A stretch of DNA of 64,000 bases from JTS-AC122 sp050246015 (lineage in GTDB: Bacteria > Planctomycetota > Phycisphaerae > Phycisphaerales > UBA1924): NCBI GenBank assembly GCA_050246015.1, contig JBFWWU010000010.1, forward strand, positions 124,001-188,000, read 5' to 3'. The notes below the pieces were generated by a model. The model ran no database searches, was not told the DNA's origin, and saw only the letters and a program-made list of their open reading frames with translations. The position numbers and the translations under genes were made by a program. This document shows positions 36,770-45,825 of the stretch, piece after piece. How positions within the stretch are numbered: the first letter of the stretch is position 1; each line of letters starts with the position of its first letter.

Positions 36770-39019
36770 ATGAAGATGCATGCAGCAGGATCAGGAGTTC
36801 TCGCATTGCTTCTGGTCGCGGGCAGCGCGCTGGCAATCGACGTGACGCGTCCCGGAGACGCGATCATTCCGTCATCGAACAACAGCCCCGGCGCGGAGGG
36901 CGTGACCAACGCGATCGACAACACCGCCGCCACGAAGTACCTGAACTTCGACGTCGTGAACACGGGGTTCACGGTGACGCCCAGCGGGACGGGGACGGTG
37001 CGGTACGTGACGTGCATCACGGCGAACGACGCGCCGGAGCGGGACCCGACGACGTACACGCTGGAGGGCTCGAACGACGGGTTCACGTTTGATCTGATCA
37101 GCAGCGGCGCCCTGACGCCGTCGATCAACCGGTATTCGATCTTCTCGTCGAATGCGATTCCGAACGCGAGCGTGTACGCGATGTACCGGGTGATCTTTCC
37201 GACGGTGCGCGGTGCGGCGAACAGCATGCAGATCGCGGAGGTGCAACTCGCCACGGCGGTGGACATCACGTCGCCGGACGACACGGTATCGATCACGCTT
37301 CCGCCCGGGGGGACGACGGCGCCCGGTGAGGGCGTGGCGAGCCTGTTTGACAATCGGCTCAATACGAAGTTGGACGTGCAGAACGCGACGGGCGGGCCGA
37401 CGATCGTGGACGTGACGCCGCTGGTGGGCCCGACGGTGATCACGGGCTTCTCGTTCTTCAGCGCCAACGACGACGTGGCGTTCCCCGGGCGCACGCCGCA
37501 GAACGTGACGATCATGGGCTCAAACGACGGGGTGGTGTACGACCCGCTGTTCTCGACGGGGCTGACGCAGGCGGGGGCGGACTTCGAGGATCAGGAGTAC
37601 GAGTTCGCCAACGCCACGGCGTACGCGCGATACCGGATCGTGTTCGACATCCCGTACTTCAGCACGGATATGCAGGTCGGGGAATTCCAGCTCTACGGGT
37701 TCGCGCCGAACCAGGCGCCGCCGATCAACGACGAGTGCGCGAACGCGTCGGTCATCACGGCCGGGAGCGTGAGCGGCACGACGAACCTGGCCAGCGGAGC
37801 GGACATCTCGTCGTGCGGGGGCGGGGATTCCAGCGACGTGTGGTACTCGTACACGGCGCCGGCGAGCGGGCTCGTGGCGCTCTCGACGTGCGAATCGTCG
37901 CTGAACACGACGGTGTCGGTGTTCGCCTCGTGCGGGGGCGCCCAGATCGCCTGCGACGATAACGGGTGCGGGCTGCAGTCGTACGTGCTGTTCAACGCCA
38001 ACATCAACGAGACCTACCTGATCCGCGTCGCCGCGGTGGGCGAGACGGGCAACTTCCGGCTGTCGCTGACGGAGAACGCGGTCGAGCACACGAATCAGAC
38101 GCTCGATCTCAACTGGAACTTCAACGGCATGACGCACGCGGGGGAAGAAGGGCAGCCGGACGCGCCGAACGGGTATCGCTCGATCTCGGACCGCGGGCTG
38201 CGGATCGATGCCAACCAGGGCGACTCGATCGCGGCGGGCACGATCCGTTCGGACACGGGCCTGGTGTACGAAGTGGTGGGCGAAGCGAACACGCTCGATA
38301 TCGTGCACCTGGGCGACCGGAACACCGTTGATAACTTCAATCACGTGTTCGATGATGTCGTGGACGGCGACGAGGTGGGCGTGCAGCCGGATTGGCTGCC
38401 CAACTCGGACCAGACCGGGCCGCAGACGACGGACGTGACGGGCGCGAACATTGTGTTGGGAGCGGATACGAAACTCGGCGTGCTGTACCAGATCAGCAAC
38501 GGGGGCGGGTTCATGATCCTGACGCTGGGGTTCGCCGACGGCGCGATGGTGCAACTCGGTCTGGATGGGCCGGACTGGTTCTTTGACCAGGTGCCGGGGG
38601 CGCCGGCCAACGGTGTGGAATCCCAGGCGCAACTCGGCGTGTTCGCGGGTACTCAGAACGTGGATCTGGCCGATGCCGGAGCGTCGCTGAACGTGGTCGA
38701 GGCGGTGGTGAGCACGGCGTCGCTGAGCCTGGGCGGGTTCGGCGACTTCACGGGCCGGCAACTCACGAGCATCACCTTCTCCGATCGCTCCAACACGATC
38801 GCCGGGTACGCGATCATCGCGGCGTCGGTGCTGGACAATGCCGGCGCGCCGCCATGCCCGGGTGACTTCAACGGCGACGGCTTCGTGAACTCGCAGGACT
38901 TCTTCGACTTCCTCGTCGCGTTCTTCTCGCTGGCGCCCAGCGCGGACTTCAACAACGACGGCTCGATCAACTCGCAGGACTTCTTCGACTTCCTCGTGGC
39001 GTTCTTCGCGGGCTGCTGA
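36770..39019 (+). CDS. Large modular secreted protein with C-terminal GC-type dockerin-like repeats
   Basis: A 749-residue exported protein. Signal peptide: about residues 1-22 (AAGSGVLALLLVAGSALA). Residues 25-160 and 163-320 are two related beta-sandwich domains of the F5/8-type C (discoidin) kind, shown by repeats such as YTLEGSNDGFTFD and VTIMGSNDGVVYD and similar VYRVIF / YRIVFD ends. Residues 322-435 resemble a PPC-type domain with paired cysteines (INDECANASVITAG, DVWYSYTAPASGL, IACDDNGCG). Residues 435-690 form another beta-rich domain. The C-terminus has two dockerin-like repeats: PGDFNGDGFVNSQDFFDFLVAFF and DFNNDGSINSQDFFDFLVAFF, ending GC. The role is probably extracellular carbohydrate or surface binding. 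Confidence 0.8.
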   Translation: MKMHAAGSGVLALLLVAGSALAIDVTRPGDAIIPSSNNSPGAEGVTNAIDNTAATKYLNFDVVNTGFTVTPSGTGTVRYVTCITANDAPERDPTTYTLEGSNDGFTFDLISSGALTPSINRYSIFSSNAIPNASVYAMYRVIFPTVRGAANSMQIAEVQLATAVDITSPDDTVSITLPPGGTTAPGEGVASLFDNRLNTKLDVQNATGGPTIVDVTPLVGPTVITGFSFFSANDDVAFPGRTPQNVTIMGSNDGVVYDPLFSTGLTQAGADFEDQEYEFANATAYARYRIVFDIPYFSTDMQVGEFQLYGFAPNQAPPINDECANASVITAGSVSGTTNLASGADISSCGGGDSSDVWYSYTAPASGLVALSTCESSLNTTVSVFASCGGAQIACDDNGCGLQSYVLFNANINETYLIRVAAVGETGNFRLSLTENAVEHTNQTLDLNWNFNGMTHAGEEGQPDAPNGYRSISDRGLRIDANQGDSIAAGTIRSDTGLVYEVVGEANTLDIVHLGDRNTVDNFNHVFDDVVDGDEVGVQPDWLPNSDQTGPQTTDVTGANIVLGADTKLGVLYQISNGGGFMILTLGFADGAMVQLGLDGPDWFFDQVPGAPANGVESQAQLGVFAGTQNVDLADAGASLNVVEAVVSTASLSLGGFGDFTGRQLTSITFSDRSNTIAGYAIIAASVLDNAGAPPCPGDFNGDGFVNSQDFFDFLVAFFSLAPSADFNNDGSINSQDFFDFLVAFFAGC

Positions 39020-39075
39020 ACGACTGGCCATCATGAGACAGGCGGTGCGCCTGTAGGGCAAAAGATGTATCGCGA

Positions 39076-39102
39076 GCGGCTCCGCATGGCGGAGCCGCTT
39101 TT
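39076..39102 (+). terminator. Rho-independent terminator
   Basis: Perfect 10-bp stem GCGGCTCCGC / GCGGAGCCGC, 3-nt loop, TTTT tail; ends the gene above. Confidence 0.9.
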
Positions 39103-39170
39103 CAATTGTGTGCTTTCCTTTGAGCGTCTTGCATGCCTCCGTGCCGGAGGAACGAATCCGCTGGATCGGA

Positions 39171-40022
39171 TCAGCCGGGGCCGGCGTCGGCATCGCCTGC
39201 GGGAGGAGGAGGCAAAGCAGACGGCGCTGGGGACGGCGAGAGTGGGGGGGATGGGGGGGCGTCGGCGGGGGCCGGGCGATCGCGCCGGGCCTTTTTGTCT
39301 TTGTGGTGTGTCTTGGGCGTGACGTGAAAGACGGCGGTGCTCTTGCCGACTCGCTTTTCGCGCTCGCCCGGCTTCACGATCTGCTGGCACACGTCCATGT
39401 CGATGGTGATGTTGAACTCGCTCCCGGTGGCGATGAGGGCCTGGATGTCCTCCTTGGGGGTCAGGCGGTAGATCGCCGGGCCAAAGCACGGGCGGAGGAA
39501 CTTGTATTCCAGGTGCTTGCAGACGACGGTGTAGTCCCCGCCGCAGACTCCGAAGACGTACATCCCGCCGGCGATCTCGGAGTTTCCCAGGAGCGCGGCG
39601 CCCGCCATGGCGTTGTACCAGTTTCGGTTGAATCGCTTGAAGGGGAGGATGGCGGTAACGATCTCGCGCTTGCCGGCGTAGGTCTTGTCGTCGATCCGCT
39701 TCATGCGGATCCCGCTGCGGAAAGCAAAGGGAAGCCAGATGAGCGAGGTAACGCGGTGCCAGAAGTTGTTCCTGGTCGAAAGGCGGCTGATGGAGGCCTC
39801 GATGCGGTCGAGCAGCGATTTTTTCTTCGGCCTGGGCGGTGGGACGGAAGAAGGCGCGGGGTCTGGAGCGGCTCGCGCGCCGGCATCGCCCGCCGCGCCC
39901 GCACCGGCGGGAATGGGAGGGGAAGGGGTGCGGGCCAGAGCCTCGGATGCCGCGGCGTAGGGCGTCAGGCCGGATCTCCCGAAGAAGGGTGGAGCAAGAA
40001 CAGGAACACGACGTTCGATCAT
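39171..40022 (-). CDS. Hotdog-fold (DUF4442-like) protein
   Basis: A 283-residue protein. Residues 1-70 are proline/alanine-rich and low in complexity. The core (RFNRNWYNAMAGAALLGNSEIAGGMYVFGVCGGDYTVVCKHLEYKFLRPCFGPAIYRL) has the long central helix followed by strands typical of hotdog thioesterases and is most like DUF4442 acyl-CoA thioesterase-type proteins. A tail with a KPGEREKRVGKS segment and P/A/S-rich repeats ends the protein. The ATG at 40022 is the most credible start; the frame is open for another 235 codons but those are low-complexity and overlap the divergent gene's 5' end. Family call is tentative. Confidence 0.6.
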   Translation of the reverse strand: MIERRVPVLAPPFFGRSGLTPYAAASEALARTPSPPIPAGAGAAGDAGARAAPDPAPSSVPPPRPKKKSLLDRIEASISRLSTRNNFWHRVTSLIWLPFAFRSGIRMKRIDDKTYAGKREIVTAILPFKRFNRNWYNAMAGAALLGNSEIAGGMYVFGVCGGDYTVVCKHLEYKFLRPCFGPAIYRLTPKEDIQALIATGSEFNITIDMDVCQQIVKPGEREKRVGKSTAVFHVTPKTHHKDKKARRDRPAPADAPPSPPLSPSPAPSALPPPPAGDADAGPG

Positions 40023-40114
40023 AGTTCGATTCTCGCGCGATCGGCGAGCGATGCCGGCATCAAGAATTATGAGGTGCTCGGAAACGGCCGGTGGGGGATT
40101 CGGTAATATTGGTG

Positions 40115-41179
40115 ATGGGAACGGTATCGCGAGCGGCTGTGCAGATGGGGATCTGGGGAGCCGTGCTGCTGCTCGTATCGGGGTGCGGGACGGGTGGGGA
40201 GGCGTCCGGACATCCGGCTCGGTCGTCGCCGGTCCGGCCCGCCGCTGGGTGGGACCATGCAGTGGATGGCGTGGCGCCGCCGAGGCTGGACGCGAGTGTA
40301 CCGGAGGACTACGCCGGTCTGCACAACGTGGTGGCGTATTCGGAGGGGTTGTACAGCGGGAGCGCGCCGGACGGCGAAGACGGGTTCGAGATCCTGCGCG
40401 CGATGGGGGTTCGAACGATTGTGTCGGTGGACGGGGCGAGGCCGGACGTCGAGCGCGCCGCGGCGATGGGCCTTCGCTATGTGCACCTGCCGATCGGGTA
40501 CAACGGGATGAGCACGCCGCGACGGCTGGAACTGGCACGGGCGGTGAGGGACCTGCCCGGGCCGGTGTACATCCACTGCCACCACGGGAAGCACCGCAGC
40601 GCGGGGGCGGCGGGCGCGGTGGCGGTGACGCTGAACCGCGCGACGCCCGAGGCGATGCTTGAGAAGATGAAAGTCTCCGGGACCGCCCCGGCGTATCGCG
40701 GGTTGTTCGCGTGCGTCGCGGATGCACGTCCCGCGAGCGCCGAGGAACTCGCGAGCGCGAGCGACGAGTTTCCGGCGAGTTGGAAGCCGACGGGCCTGGT
40801 CAGCGCGATGGTCGAGATTGATTCGGCGCACGATGGTCTAAGAGCAATCGAAGGGGCCGGGTGGCGCACCCCGGCGGAGCATCCTGATCTGGTCGTGGCG
40901 GCGGAAGCGGGCCGGCTGGCGGACCTGTTCCGCACGCTACAGGATGATCCCGAGTCGGCGTCCCACGGAGCGGAGTTCATCCAGACACTGAGACGTGAGG
41001 AGGCGGAAGCGACCAGCCTCGAAGAACTGCTGCTGAAAATCGATACAGCGGCGGTGGCGCCGTCGGTGGAGCCCGGCCGAGAGGTCGTGAAGAAGGAACT
41101 CTCGGCGTCCCTCAAGCGGCTCGGCGCGTCGTGCAAGGAATGCCACGCCGAGCACCGCGACAACAACCCCACGTGGTAG
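40115..41179 (+). CDS. Lipoprotein: tyrosine-phosphatase-like domain fused to a class II cytochrome c-like domain
   Basis: A 354-residue protein. A signal peptide with lipobox (GAVLLLVSGC, Cys24) sends it to the periplasmic face. Residues 70-200 resemble dual-specificity or tyrosine phosphatases: the P-loop HCX5R is HCHHGKHRS (Cys155-Arg161), preceded by ILRAMGVRTIVSVDGARPDVERAAAMGLRYVHLPI, typical of DSP-like proteins. Residues 225-354 are mostly helical and end in SCKECHAEHRDN, a CXXCH heme-attachment site (Cys340, Cys343, His344) in a position and context typical of class II cytochromes c'. The reading frame is continuous between domains. A phosphatase joined to a heme protein on one lipoprotein is an unusual combination. 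The ATG at 40115 was chosen near the lipobox; a start 24 bases upstream is also possible. Confidence 0.6.
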   Translation: MGTVSRAAVQMGIWGAVLLLVSGCGTGGEASGHPARSSPVRPAAGWDHAVDGVAPPRLDASVPEDYAGLHNVVAYSEGLYSGSAPDGEDGFEILRAMGVRTIVSVDGARPDVERAAAMGLRYVHLPIGYNGMSTPRRLELARAVRDLPGPVYIHCHHGKHRSAGAAGAVAVTLNRATPEAMLEKMKVSGTAPAYRGLFACVADARPASAEELASASDEFPASWKPTGLVSAMVEIDSAHDGLRAIEGAGWRTPAEHPDLVVAAEAGRLADLFRTLQDDPESASHGAEFIQTLRREEAEATSLEELLLKIDTAAVAPSVEPGREVVKKELSASLKRLGASCKECHAEHRDNNPTW

Positions 41180-41236
41180 ACAGCGGTGGAGGCGTGAGCG
41201 GCTGCAAGGAAGCACCGGCTTCGGCTACGATCGGGC

Positions 41237-42262
41237 ATGACACAGGGTGCAAAGCAGTCGAGCATGCGGACGGTGCTTCCGGATGCCCGCGTGACGCCGC
41301 GGTTCGCCGGCGTGTGCACGTTCTGCCGCTTTCCGATGTTGGACGATGTGCCGGAATCGTCGCGGCCGGTGGACTGGGTGGTGTACGGGGTGCCGTTCGA
41401 CGCGGGGGTGACATTCCGGCCCGGCGCGAGGTTCGGGCCGCGGGCGATCCGTGACGCGTCGCAGTATGTCAAGCCGTACTCGATCGACCACGACGTGAAC
41501 GTGTGCGAGGTGCTGAGCGTGGCGGACGGCGGGGATGCGCCGATCAAGCCGTTTGCGCTCAAGGAGACGTTGGAGGGGGTGTGCGAGCACGCGATCGGGC
41601 TCAGCGAGCGGGGGGGAGGGGACAAGGCGGGGGCGAAACTGCTGGCGGTCGGTGGAGATCACTCGATCGCGTACGCGAACATGAAGGCGACGTGGGTGCG
41701 GCAGGGCAAGCCGGCCGGCGGGCTGGCGCTGGTGCATTTCGACAGCCATCTGGACACGGTCGATATCACGGGCGGGGAGAAGTGGTCGCACGCGTCGCCG
41801 TTCATCCGCGCCGTTGAGGACGGCATCCTGAACCCTCGGAAGATGCTGTCGATCGGGGTCAAGGGCCCGCTGAACTCGGGCGCGGACCTGGACTATGCCA
41901 GGGCGCGGGGCATCACCCTCGTGACGTACTCGCAGTGGCAGCGAGAGGGCGCGGGGCGTCTGGAAGCGTTCGTGGACGCGCTGGCGGGTGAACCCGTGTA
42001 CCTGACGTTTGACATCGATTGCGTGGATCCGGCGTTCGCGCCGGGGACGGGGACGCCGAGCGTAGGGGGGTTCACCTCCGCCGAAGCACTGAGGCTGGTG
42101 CGGTCGCTGTCGCGCCAGGGCGGCGGGCTCAATGTCGTTGGCGCGGACGTGGTGGAAGTGCTGCCGGACCGCGACGTGTCGCAGATCACGTCGTTGCTGG
42201 CGGGGCATGTGATCTTCGAGGTGCTATGCCTGAGCGCGCTGCACCGGCGCGCGGGCGGGTGA
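41237..42262 (+). CDS. Ureohydrolase (agmatinase/arginase family)
   Basis: A 341-residue Mn-dependent hydrolase that cleaves a guanidino group to release urea. Metal-binding motifs are present in order: GGDHS, HFDSHLDT, and TFDIDCVDPAFAPGTGTP. The second motif carries DSHLD where DAHxD is usual; the metal ligands themselves are kept. YGVPFDAGVTFRPGARFGP near the start fits agmatinase/guanidinobutyrase-like members. The GTXTP segment near the C-terminus argues for agmatinase-type over arginase. Substrate (agmatine, guanidinobutyrate, guanidine) is not resolved. Convergent with tssG, whose stop lies 9 bp away. Confidence 0.85.
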   Translation: MTQGAKQSSMRTVLPDARVTPRFAGVCTFCRFPMLDDVPESSRPVDWVVYGVPFDAGVTFRPGARFGPRAIRDASQYVKPYSIDHDVNVCEVLSVADGGDAPIKPFALKETLEGVCEHAIGLSERGGGDKAGAKLLAVGGDHSIAYANMKATWVRQGKPAGGLALVHFDSHLDTVDITGGEKWSHASPFIRAVEDGILNPRKMLSIGVKGPLNSGADLDYARARGITLVTYSQWQREGAGRLEAFVDALAGEPVYLTFDIDCVDPAFAPGTGTPSVGGFTSAEALRLVRSLSRQGGGLNVVGADVVEVLPDRDVSQITSLLAGHVIFEVLCLSALHRRAGG

Positions 42263-42270
42263 GCACCGGG

Positions 42271-43413
42271 TCAGGCGGCCGGGGGCGTGAGCACCAGGTC
42301 GTCGGCGTCTCGGGGGTGAGGCCGCGACCGGGTCCAGGTGGTCCACCCGAGTTGCCCGAAGCGGCCGAGTTGAATGGCCGGCACCTGGGCGCGCTTGAGG
42401 ATCAGGTTCATATCCCAGGACAGTTCGGCGCCGCTGTAGAGCGAGATCCAGTCGGTCAGCCGCGACAGGCTGTCGCCGCCGGGGAGCATGCGCTGGTAGT
42501 CATTCAGCGAGACTGGCCCGACGACCAGGCGGAACTTCTGCTGGGCTTCCCAGATGGATGATCCGACGATCGCGCTGGAGCCCAGCCTGCCGGTCTCGGG
42601 TGATTCGCCCAGGCGCAGGCGGCAGTCAGCGGGCAGGCGCATCCATTGGCCGACGAACTGATCGACCCGGCAGGGGACGCCGAAATAGTCGCTGACGACC
42701 GCGGCGAGCCCCTCGGCGCCGCGGTTCTGGGCGACCAGGCGCCCAGAGTAGTGAGCCTTGGCGATATCCGGGACGCGGTCGCGCCGGTGCAGCGAGGGCA
42801 TCCCCAGGCCGAAGAGGCTGGCGATGTACATGAAGAATCGATCGGCGGAGAGGTCCGGCGCGTCCTCGTCGCCCAGGCCGACGGTCGCGGCGTCGTCTTC
42901 GCCGGCGGCGCGAGACGGGGAGGCGGGGGCGGCGGGGGACCGCTCGCGGATCACGGCGGCGCCGGCACGCTCGTACTGCACCGCCTTGTTGTTCACCGCC
43001 CAGGCGCGGTAGAAGAGCGAGAGCAGACGATGATGGAAGATGTCGGCGAAGCGGGAGAATGTCTGGTCGCTGAAGAGTCGTTCACGCTCGCGGGCGTATT
43101 CGGTCAAGTGATGCGGGAGGGGGCCGTTGGGACCAAAGACGCCGAAGAACGTGACGAGCAGGCGCGGGAGCGAGCCCGACTGGATCGTCTTGGAGAACGC
43201 GGCGGGGGCGAACGCCAGGGATGGTTCCTGGCCCAGCCGGATGGGATCGTCGGCCAGGCGGCGCGAGTGCCCGATCCGCGGGAGGGGCGCACGGGCGTTC
43301 TCGACGCGGCGCAGCGCCATGAAGAAGTCAAACGCGAACGGCTCCTTCAGCAGCCGAGCGATGAGTGCGTCGCGTGCTAGAGCATCGGTCGAAGCCCGAT
43401 CCGCGCCGGCCAT
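42271..43413 (-). CDS. tssG: Type VI secretion baseplate subunit TssG (VasB/ImpH)
   Basis: A 380-residue protein. LIARLLKEPFAFDFFMALRRVENAR, RLADDPIRLGQEPSLAFAPAAF, VTFFGVFGPNGPLPHHLTEYARERERL and FHHRLLSLFYRAWAVNNKAVQYER are TssG family hallmarks. The C-terminal half includes FVGQWMRLPADCRLRLGES and VVGPVSLNDYQRMLPGG. TssG joins TssE, TssF and TssK in the T6SS baseplate wedge. Its start overlaps the tssF stop by 37 bp, implying coupled translation. It is the last gene of the block. Confidence 0.92.
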   Translation of the reverse strand: MAGADRASTDALARDALIARLLKEPFAFDFFMALRRVENARAPLPRIGHSRRLADDPIRLGQEPSLAFAPAAFSKTIQSGSLPRLLVTFFGVFGPNGPLPHHLTEYARERERLFSDQTFSRFADIFHHRLLSLFYRAWAVNNKAVQYERAGAAVIRERSPAAPASPSRAAGEDDAATVGLGDEDAPDLSADRFFMYIASLFGLGMPSLHRRDRVPDIAKAHYSGRLVAQNRGAEGLAAVVSDYFGVPCRVDQFVGQWMRLPADCRLRLGESPETGRLGSSAIVGSSIWEAQQKFRLVVGPVSLNDYQRMLPGGDSLSRLTDWISLYSGAELSWDMNLILKRAQVPAIQLGRFGQLGWTTWTRSRPHPRDADDLVLTPPAA

Positions 43414-45326
43414 CGCATCACCTCCCCTCGTGCCTGCGACCGGATGACGGTCTCGGTGAAGGAGTTGATGGAGACGTAGCGGGCGAAGAACTGCTCGAGG
43501 ACCGAGCCAAGGACAAAGATGCCCACGCCCTCGAAGGGGAGTTCGTCGAACGTGACGGCGACCTCGAGCCCGCGGGCAAACGCGATCGGCCCGGGCGCGC
43601 TCACACGCCGCGTGATCGGTCGAGATCCGATGGACCGCACGCCCTCGACCTGCTTTCGGATCGCGGCTTCGGAGGTGTCCGCGTAGAGTTTGAGCAGGTC
43701 GCGCAATGCGTTCGCGCCGCCCGCGCCGGCGAGCGAACTGGCGCGGCTGCCGGCGGGGCCCGGGCCGTCGCCGGAGTCCGTCAGGGAAAAGTAGTTGAGC
43801 GCGAAGTGGCTGATGACGCGCCAGGCGGTGTCGCCCTCGGCGAACGAGGGCTTGGGGGGCGTCGGGCCCGTGAGACAGTGAATGGATTCGACGGGCGCGC
43901 CGGCGTCCATCGTGAAGTCGCTCCGCCCGCCGCCCACGGGCATGTTCACCGGCAGGTCGCGGTTCGTGCAGAGCGTTTCAACCCCGAGTTGTTGCAGGTC
44001 GGTGCGGTACGGAGCGCAGTGGGCATCGACGAGCGTGATGTAGGATTCGGAGCCTGAGTAACTCTCGGAGCGGCGCCCGCGCTTCTTTTCCTTTTCGGAC
44101 AGGACGCGCGGGACGCGGTTGACGGTGAAGTACGCGCCGCTGCCGCGCCCGTCGTGATCCAGGTCGCTTGCCGAGTAGAACGGCAGGAACTCCTGGGTGA
44201 CGTCGGCGGTCTCGCCGTAGCCCGTGACGGCGCGCACCTCGAAGACCTCGAAATCGAGGGGGCGGGTGCGGTCCGGGATGACCTGGTACTCGTTGAAGCG
44301 GTCGGTGAGGTGGATGCGGTCAGCCCGTCGCGGGAAGAGGTTGATCGCCGGCGAGCAGAACATGGAGACGTTCGCGGCGCTGAGCGCGGTTTCCAGGTCG
44401 GGCTGGGCGTGGTTGAAGAGGATAATCAGGTCGAGTTCGGTGTCCTTGGACCGGGAAACGGCGGGTTTGAGCCCGGAGACCTCGACGAACATGAAGCGCT
44501 GCGGGAGCGTGAAGTATTCCTGGAGCAGGCGGTAGCCGTGGAATGAGCGGGGGCTGTGCGGGAGCGCGGCGTGGTGCTCGTCGTACCCGACGCGGTTGAT
44601 CGCGCCGCCGGGAGAGCCCGGGCCGGCGTGGCCGAACGCGGGCAGGACCTCGCGCCACTTGACGGGGTTGCCGAGCGGTTGAAGGCTGACGGCGCGGGCG
44701 TGCGCGAAGAACGCCTCGTAGAGTCGCATGGGAGTTTCGTCGGACCCGTGCAAGTAAAAGACCAGGCGGTCGAGGTTGAGTTTCTGGAAGGTCATCCCGG
44801 CGGTGCAGCGGAGGCGGATGCGCAGCCCCGCCTTGTCGCCGGGTTCGGTGGGCGCGAGGAAGGCGGCGAGCCCGCGCGTCTGGTACTCGACCGACACGAT
44901 TTCCAGCGGGTAGAGCGTGACATCGTGCGCGGTGCGGTATTCGCAGGCGGTCTGGTCGCCCTTGCCGATCCGGCTGCGCAGCGCGGCGCCGCGCGGGATC
45001 GTCACGCCCTGCGCGAGCGCCCCCTCGCTCAGGTCTGGCTTGAACTTGACGACCGCCATCGACGGCGTCGGGGCCAGGTAGTGCGGGTAGACCGTTTCGA
45101 GCAGACCCTGGGTGAAGCGTGGGAACTCGGCGTCGAGTTTCACCTGGATCCTGGCCGAGAGGTACGCGAAGCCTTCGAGCAGGCGCTCGACATAAGGGTC
45201 GGCGACCTCGGACGAATCCAGCCCGAGGCGCCCGGCGATTTTCGGGAACTCCTTGCCGAACTCGACCGCCGATTCGCGGATGTGCTGGAGTTCACGGTTG
45301 TAATACGTCAGCAGGCGTCTATCCAT
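43377..45326 (-). CDS. tssF: Type VI secretion baseplate subunit TssF (VasA/ImpG)
   Basis: A 649-residue protein, about the normal TssF size. The N-terminal DRRLLTYYNRELQHIRESAVEFGKEFPKIAGRLGL, then DPYVERLLEGFAYLSARIQVKLDAEFPRFTQGLLETVYPHYLAP, are diagnostic. TssF dimers in each wedge connect the baseplate to the sheath. The ATG at 45326 lies inside the last codons of tssE (8-bp overlap). The frame is open further upstream but overlaps tssE. C-terminal: ARYVSINSFTETVIRSQARGEVMRWP. Confidence 0.93.
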   Translation of the reverse strand: MDRRLLTYYNRELQHIRESAVEFGKEFPKIAGRLGLDSSEVADPYVERLLEGFAYLSARIQVKLDAEFPRFTQGLLETVYPHYLAPTPSMAVVKFKPDLSEGALAQGVTIPRGAALRSRIGKGDQTACEYRTAHDVTLYPLEIVSVEYQTRGLAAFLAPTEPGDKAGLRIRLRCTAGMTFQKLNLDRLVFYLHGSDETPMRLYEAFFAHARAVSLQPLGNPVKWREVLPAFGHAGPGSPGGAINRVGYDEHHAALPHSPRSFHGYRLLQEYFTLPQRFMFVEVSGLKPAVSRSKDTELDLIILFNHAQPDLETALSAANVSMFCSPAINLFPRRADRIHLTDRFNEYQVIPDRTRPLDFEVFEVRAVTGYGETADVTQEFLPFYSASDLDHDGRGSGAYFTVNRVPRVLSEKEKKRGRRSESYSGSESYITLVDAHCAPYRTDLQQLGVETLCTNRDLPVNMPVGGGRSDFTMDAGAPVESIHCLTGPTPPKPSFAEGDTAWRVISHFALNYFSLTDSGDGPGPAGSRASSLAGAGGANALRDLLKLYADTSEAAIRKQVEGVRSIGSRPITRRVSAPGPIAFARGLEVAVTFDELPFEGVGIFVLGSVLEQFFARYVSINSFTETVIRSQARGEVMRWPARIGLRPML

Positions 45327-45825
45327 TGGGGCGGTCCTGCACCTTGCAGAGTCCGGTTTCCAGGTCCACGTCGGTCTTGACGTAGAGGCGCTCGGGCATC
45401 GGCTGCGCCCAGAGCATGCCGCGGATTTCGAAGCACACCGCGTTGGTGCCGAGATCCTCGGGGTTCGAGACGGCGTCCACCGCGATCGATCCCGGCAGGA
45501 TCCGCGGTTCATACCGCTTGATCACCGCCTGCACCGTGCGTTCCAGTTCCACCACGTCCACGCTCGACGACGTCAGGCCGGTCAGGTCGGGCATCCCGTA
45601 GTTCAGCACCGACGTGATCACCTGCGGGTAGTCCTTCAGTTCGTCCACGTCCGATCGGGACGCGGTGTTGAACAACCATTCCAGGTCGCGCAGCACGCTC
45701 CGGCGGATCTGCGGCATGGACATCACGCGCTTGTCGCGGCCCTCCTGCGCCGTGCCCGGCTCGTCGTCGGTCAGGCGGTCAAGCAGGCACGGCTGGCGGC
45801 GCTCCCTGGAGGTGAGTTCAGCCAC
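45319..45825 (-). CDS. tssE: Type VI secretion baseplate subunit TssE (gp25-like)
   Basis: A 168-residue protein of the gp25/TssE family. RQPCLLDRLTDDEP, then SVLRDLEWLFNTASRSDVDELKDYPQVITSVLNYGMPDLTG, then VQAVIKRYEPRILPGSIAVDAV, match the family. TssE initiates sheath assembly on the baseplate. Its start overlaps the tagJ stop by 8 bp and its stop overlaps tssF by 8 bp, so the three genes are tightly coupled. Confidence 0.93.
   Translation of the reverse strand: MAELTSRERRQPCLLDRLTDDEPGTAQEGRDKRVMSMPQIRRSVLRDLEWLFNTASRSDVDELKDYPQVITSVLNYGMPDLTGLTSSSVDVVELERTVQAVIKRYEPRILPGSIAVDAVSNPEDLGTNAVCFEIRGMLWAQPMPERLYVKTDVDLETGLCKVQDRPNG

Noticed and set aside
40023..40727. N-terminal extension of the hotdog protein by 235 codons
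   Set aside because: The extra part is low-complexity and overlaps the start of the divergent lipoprotein gene.
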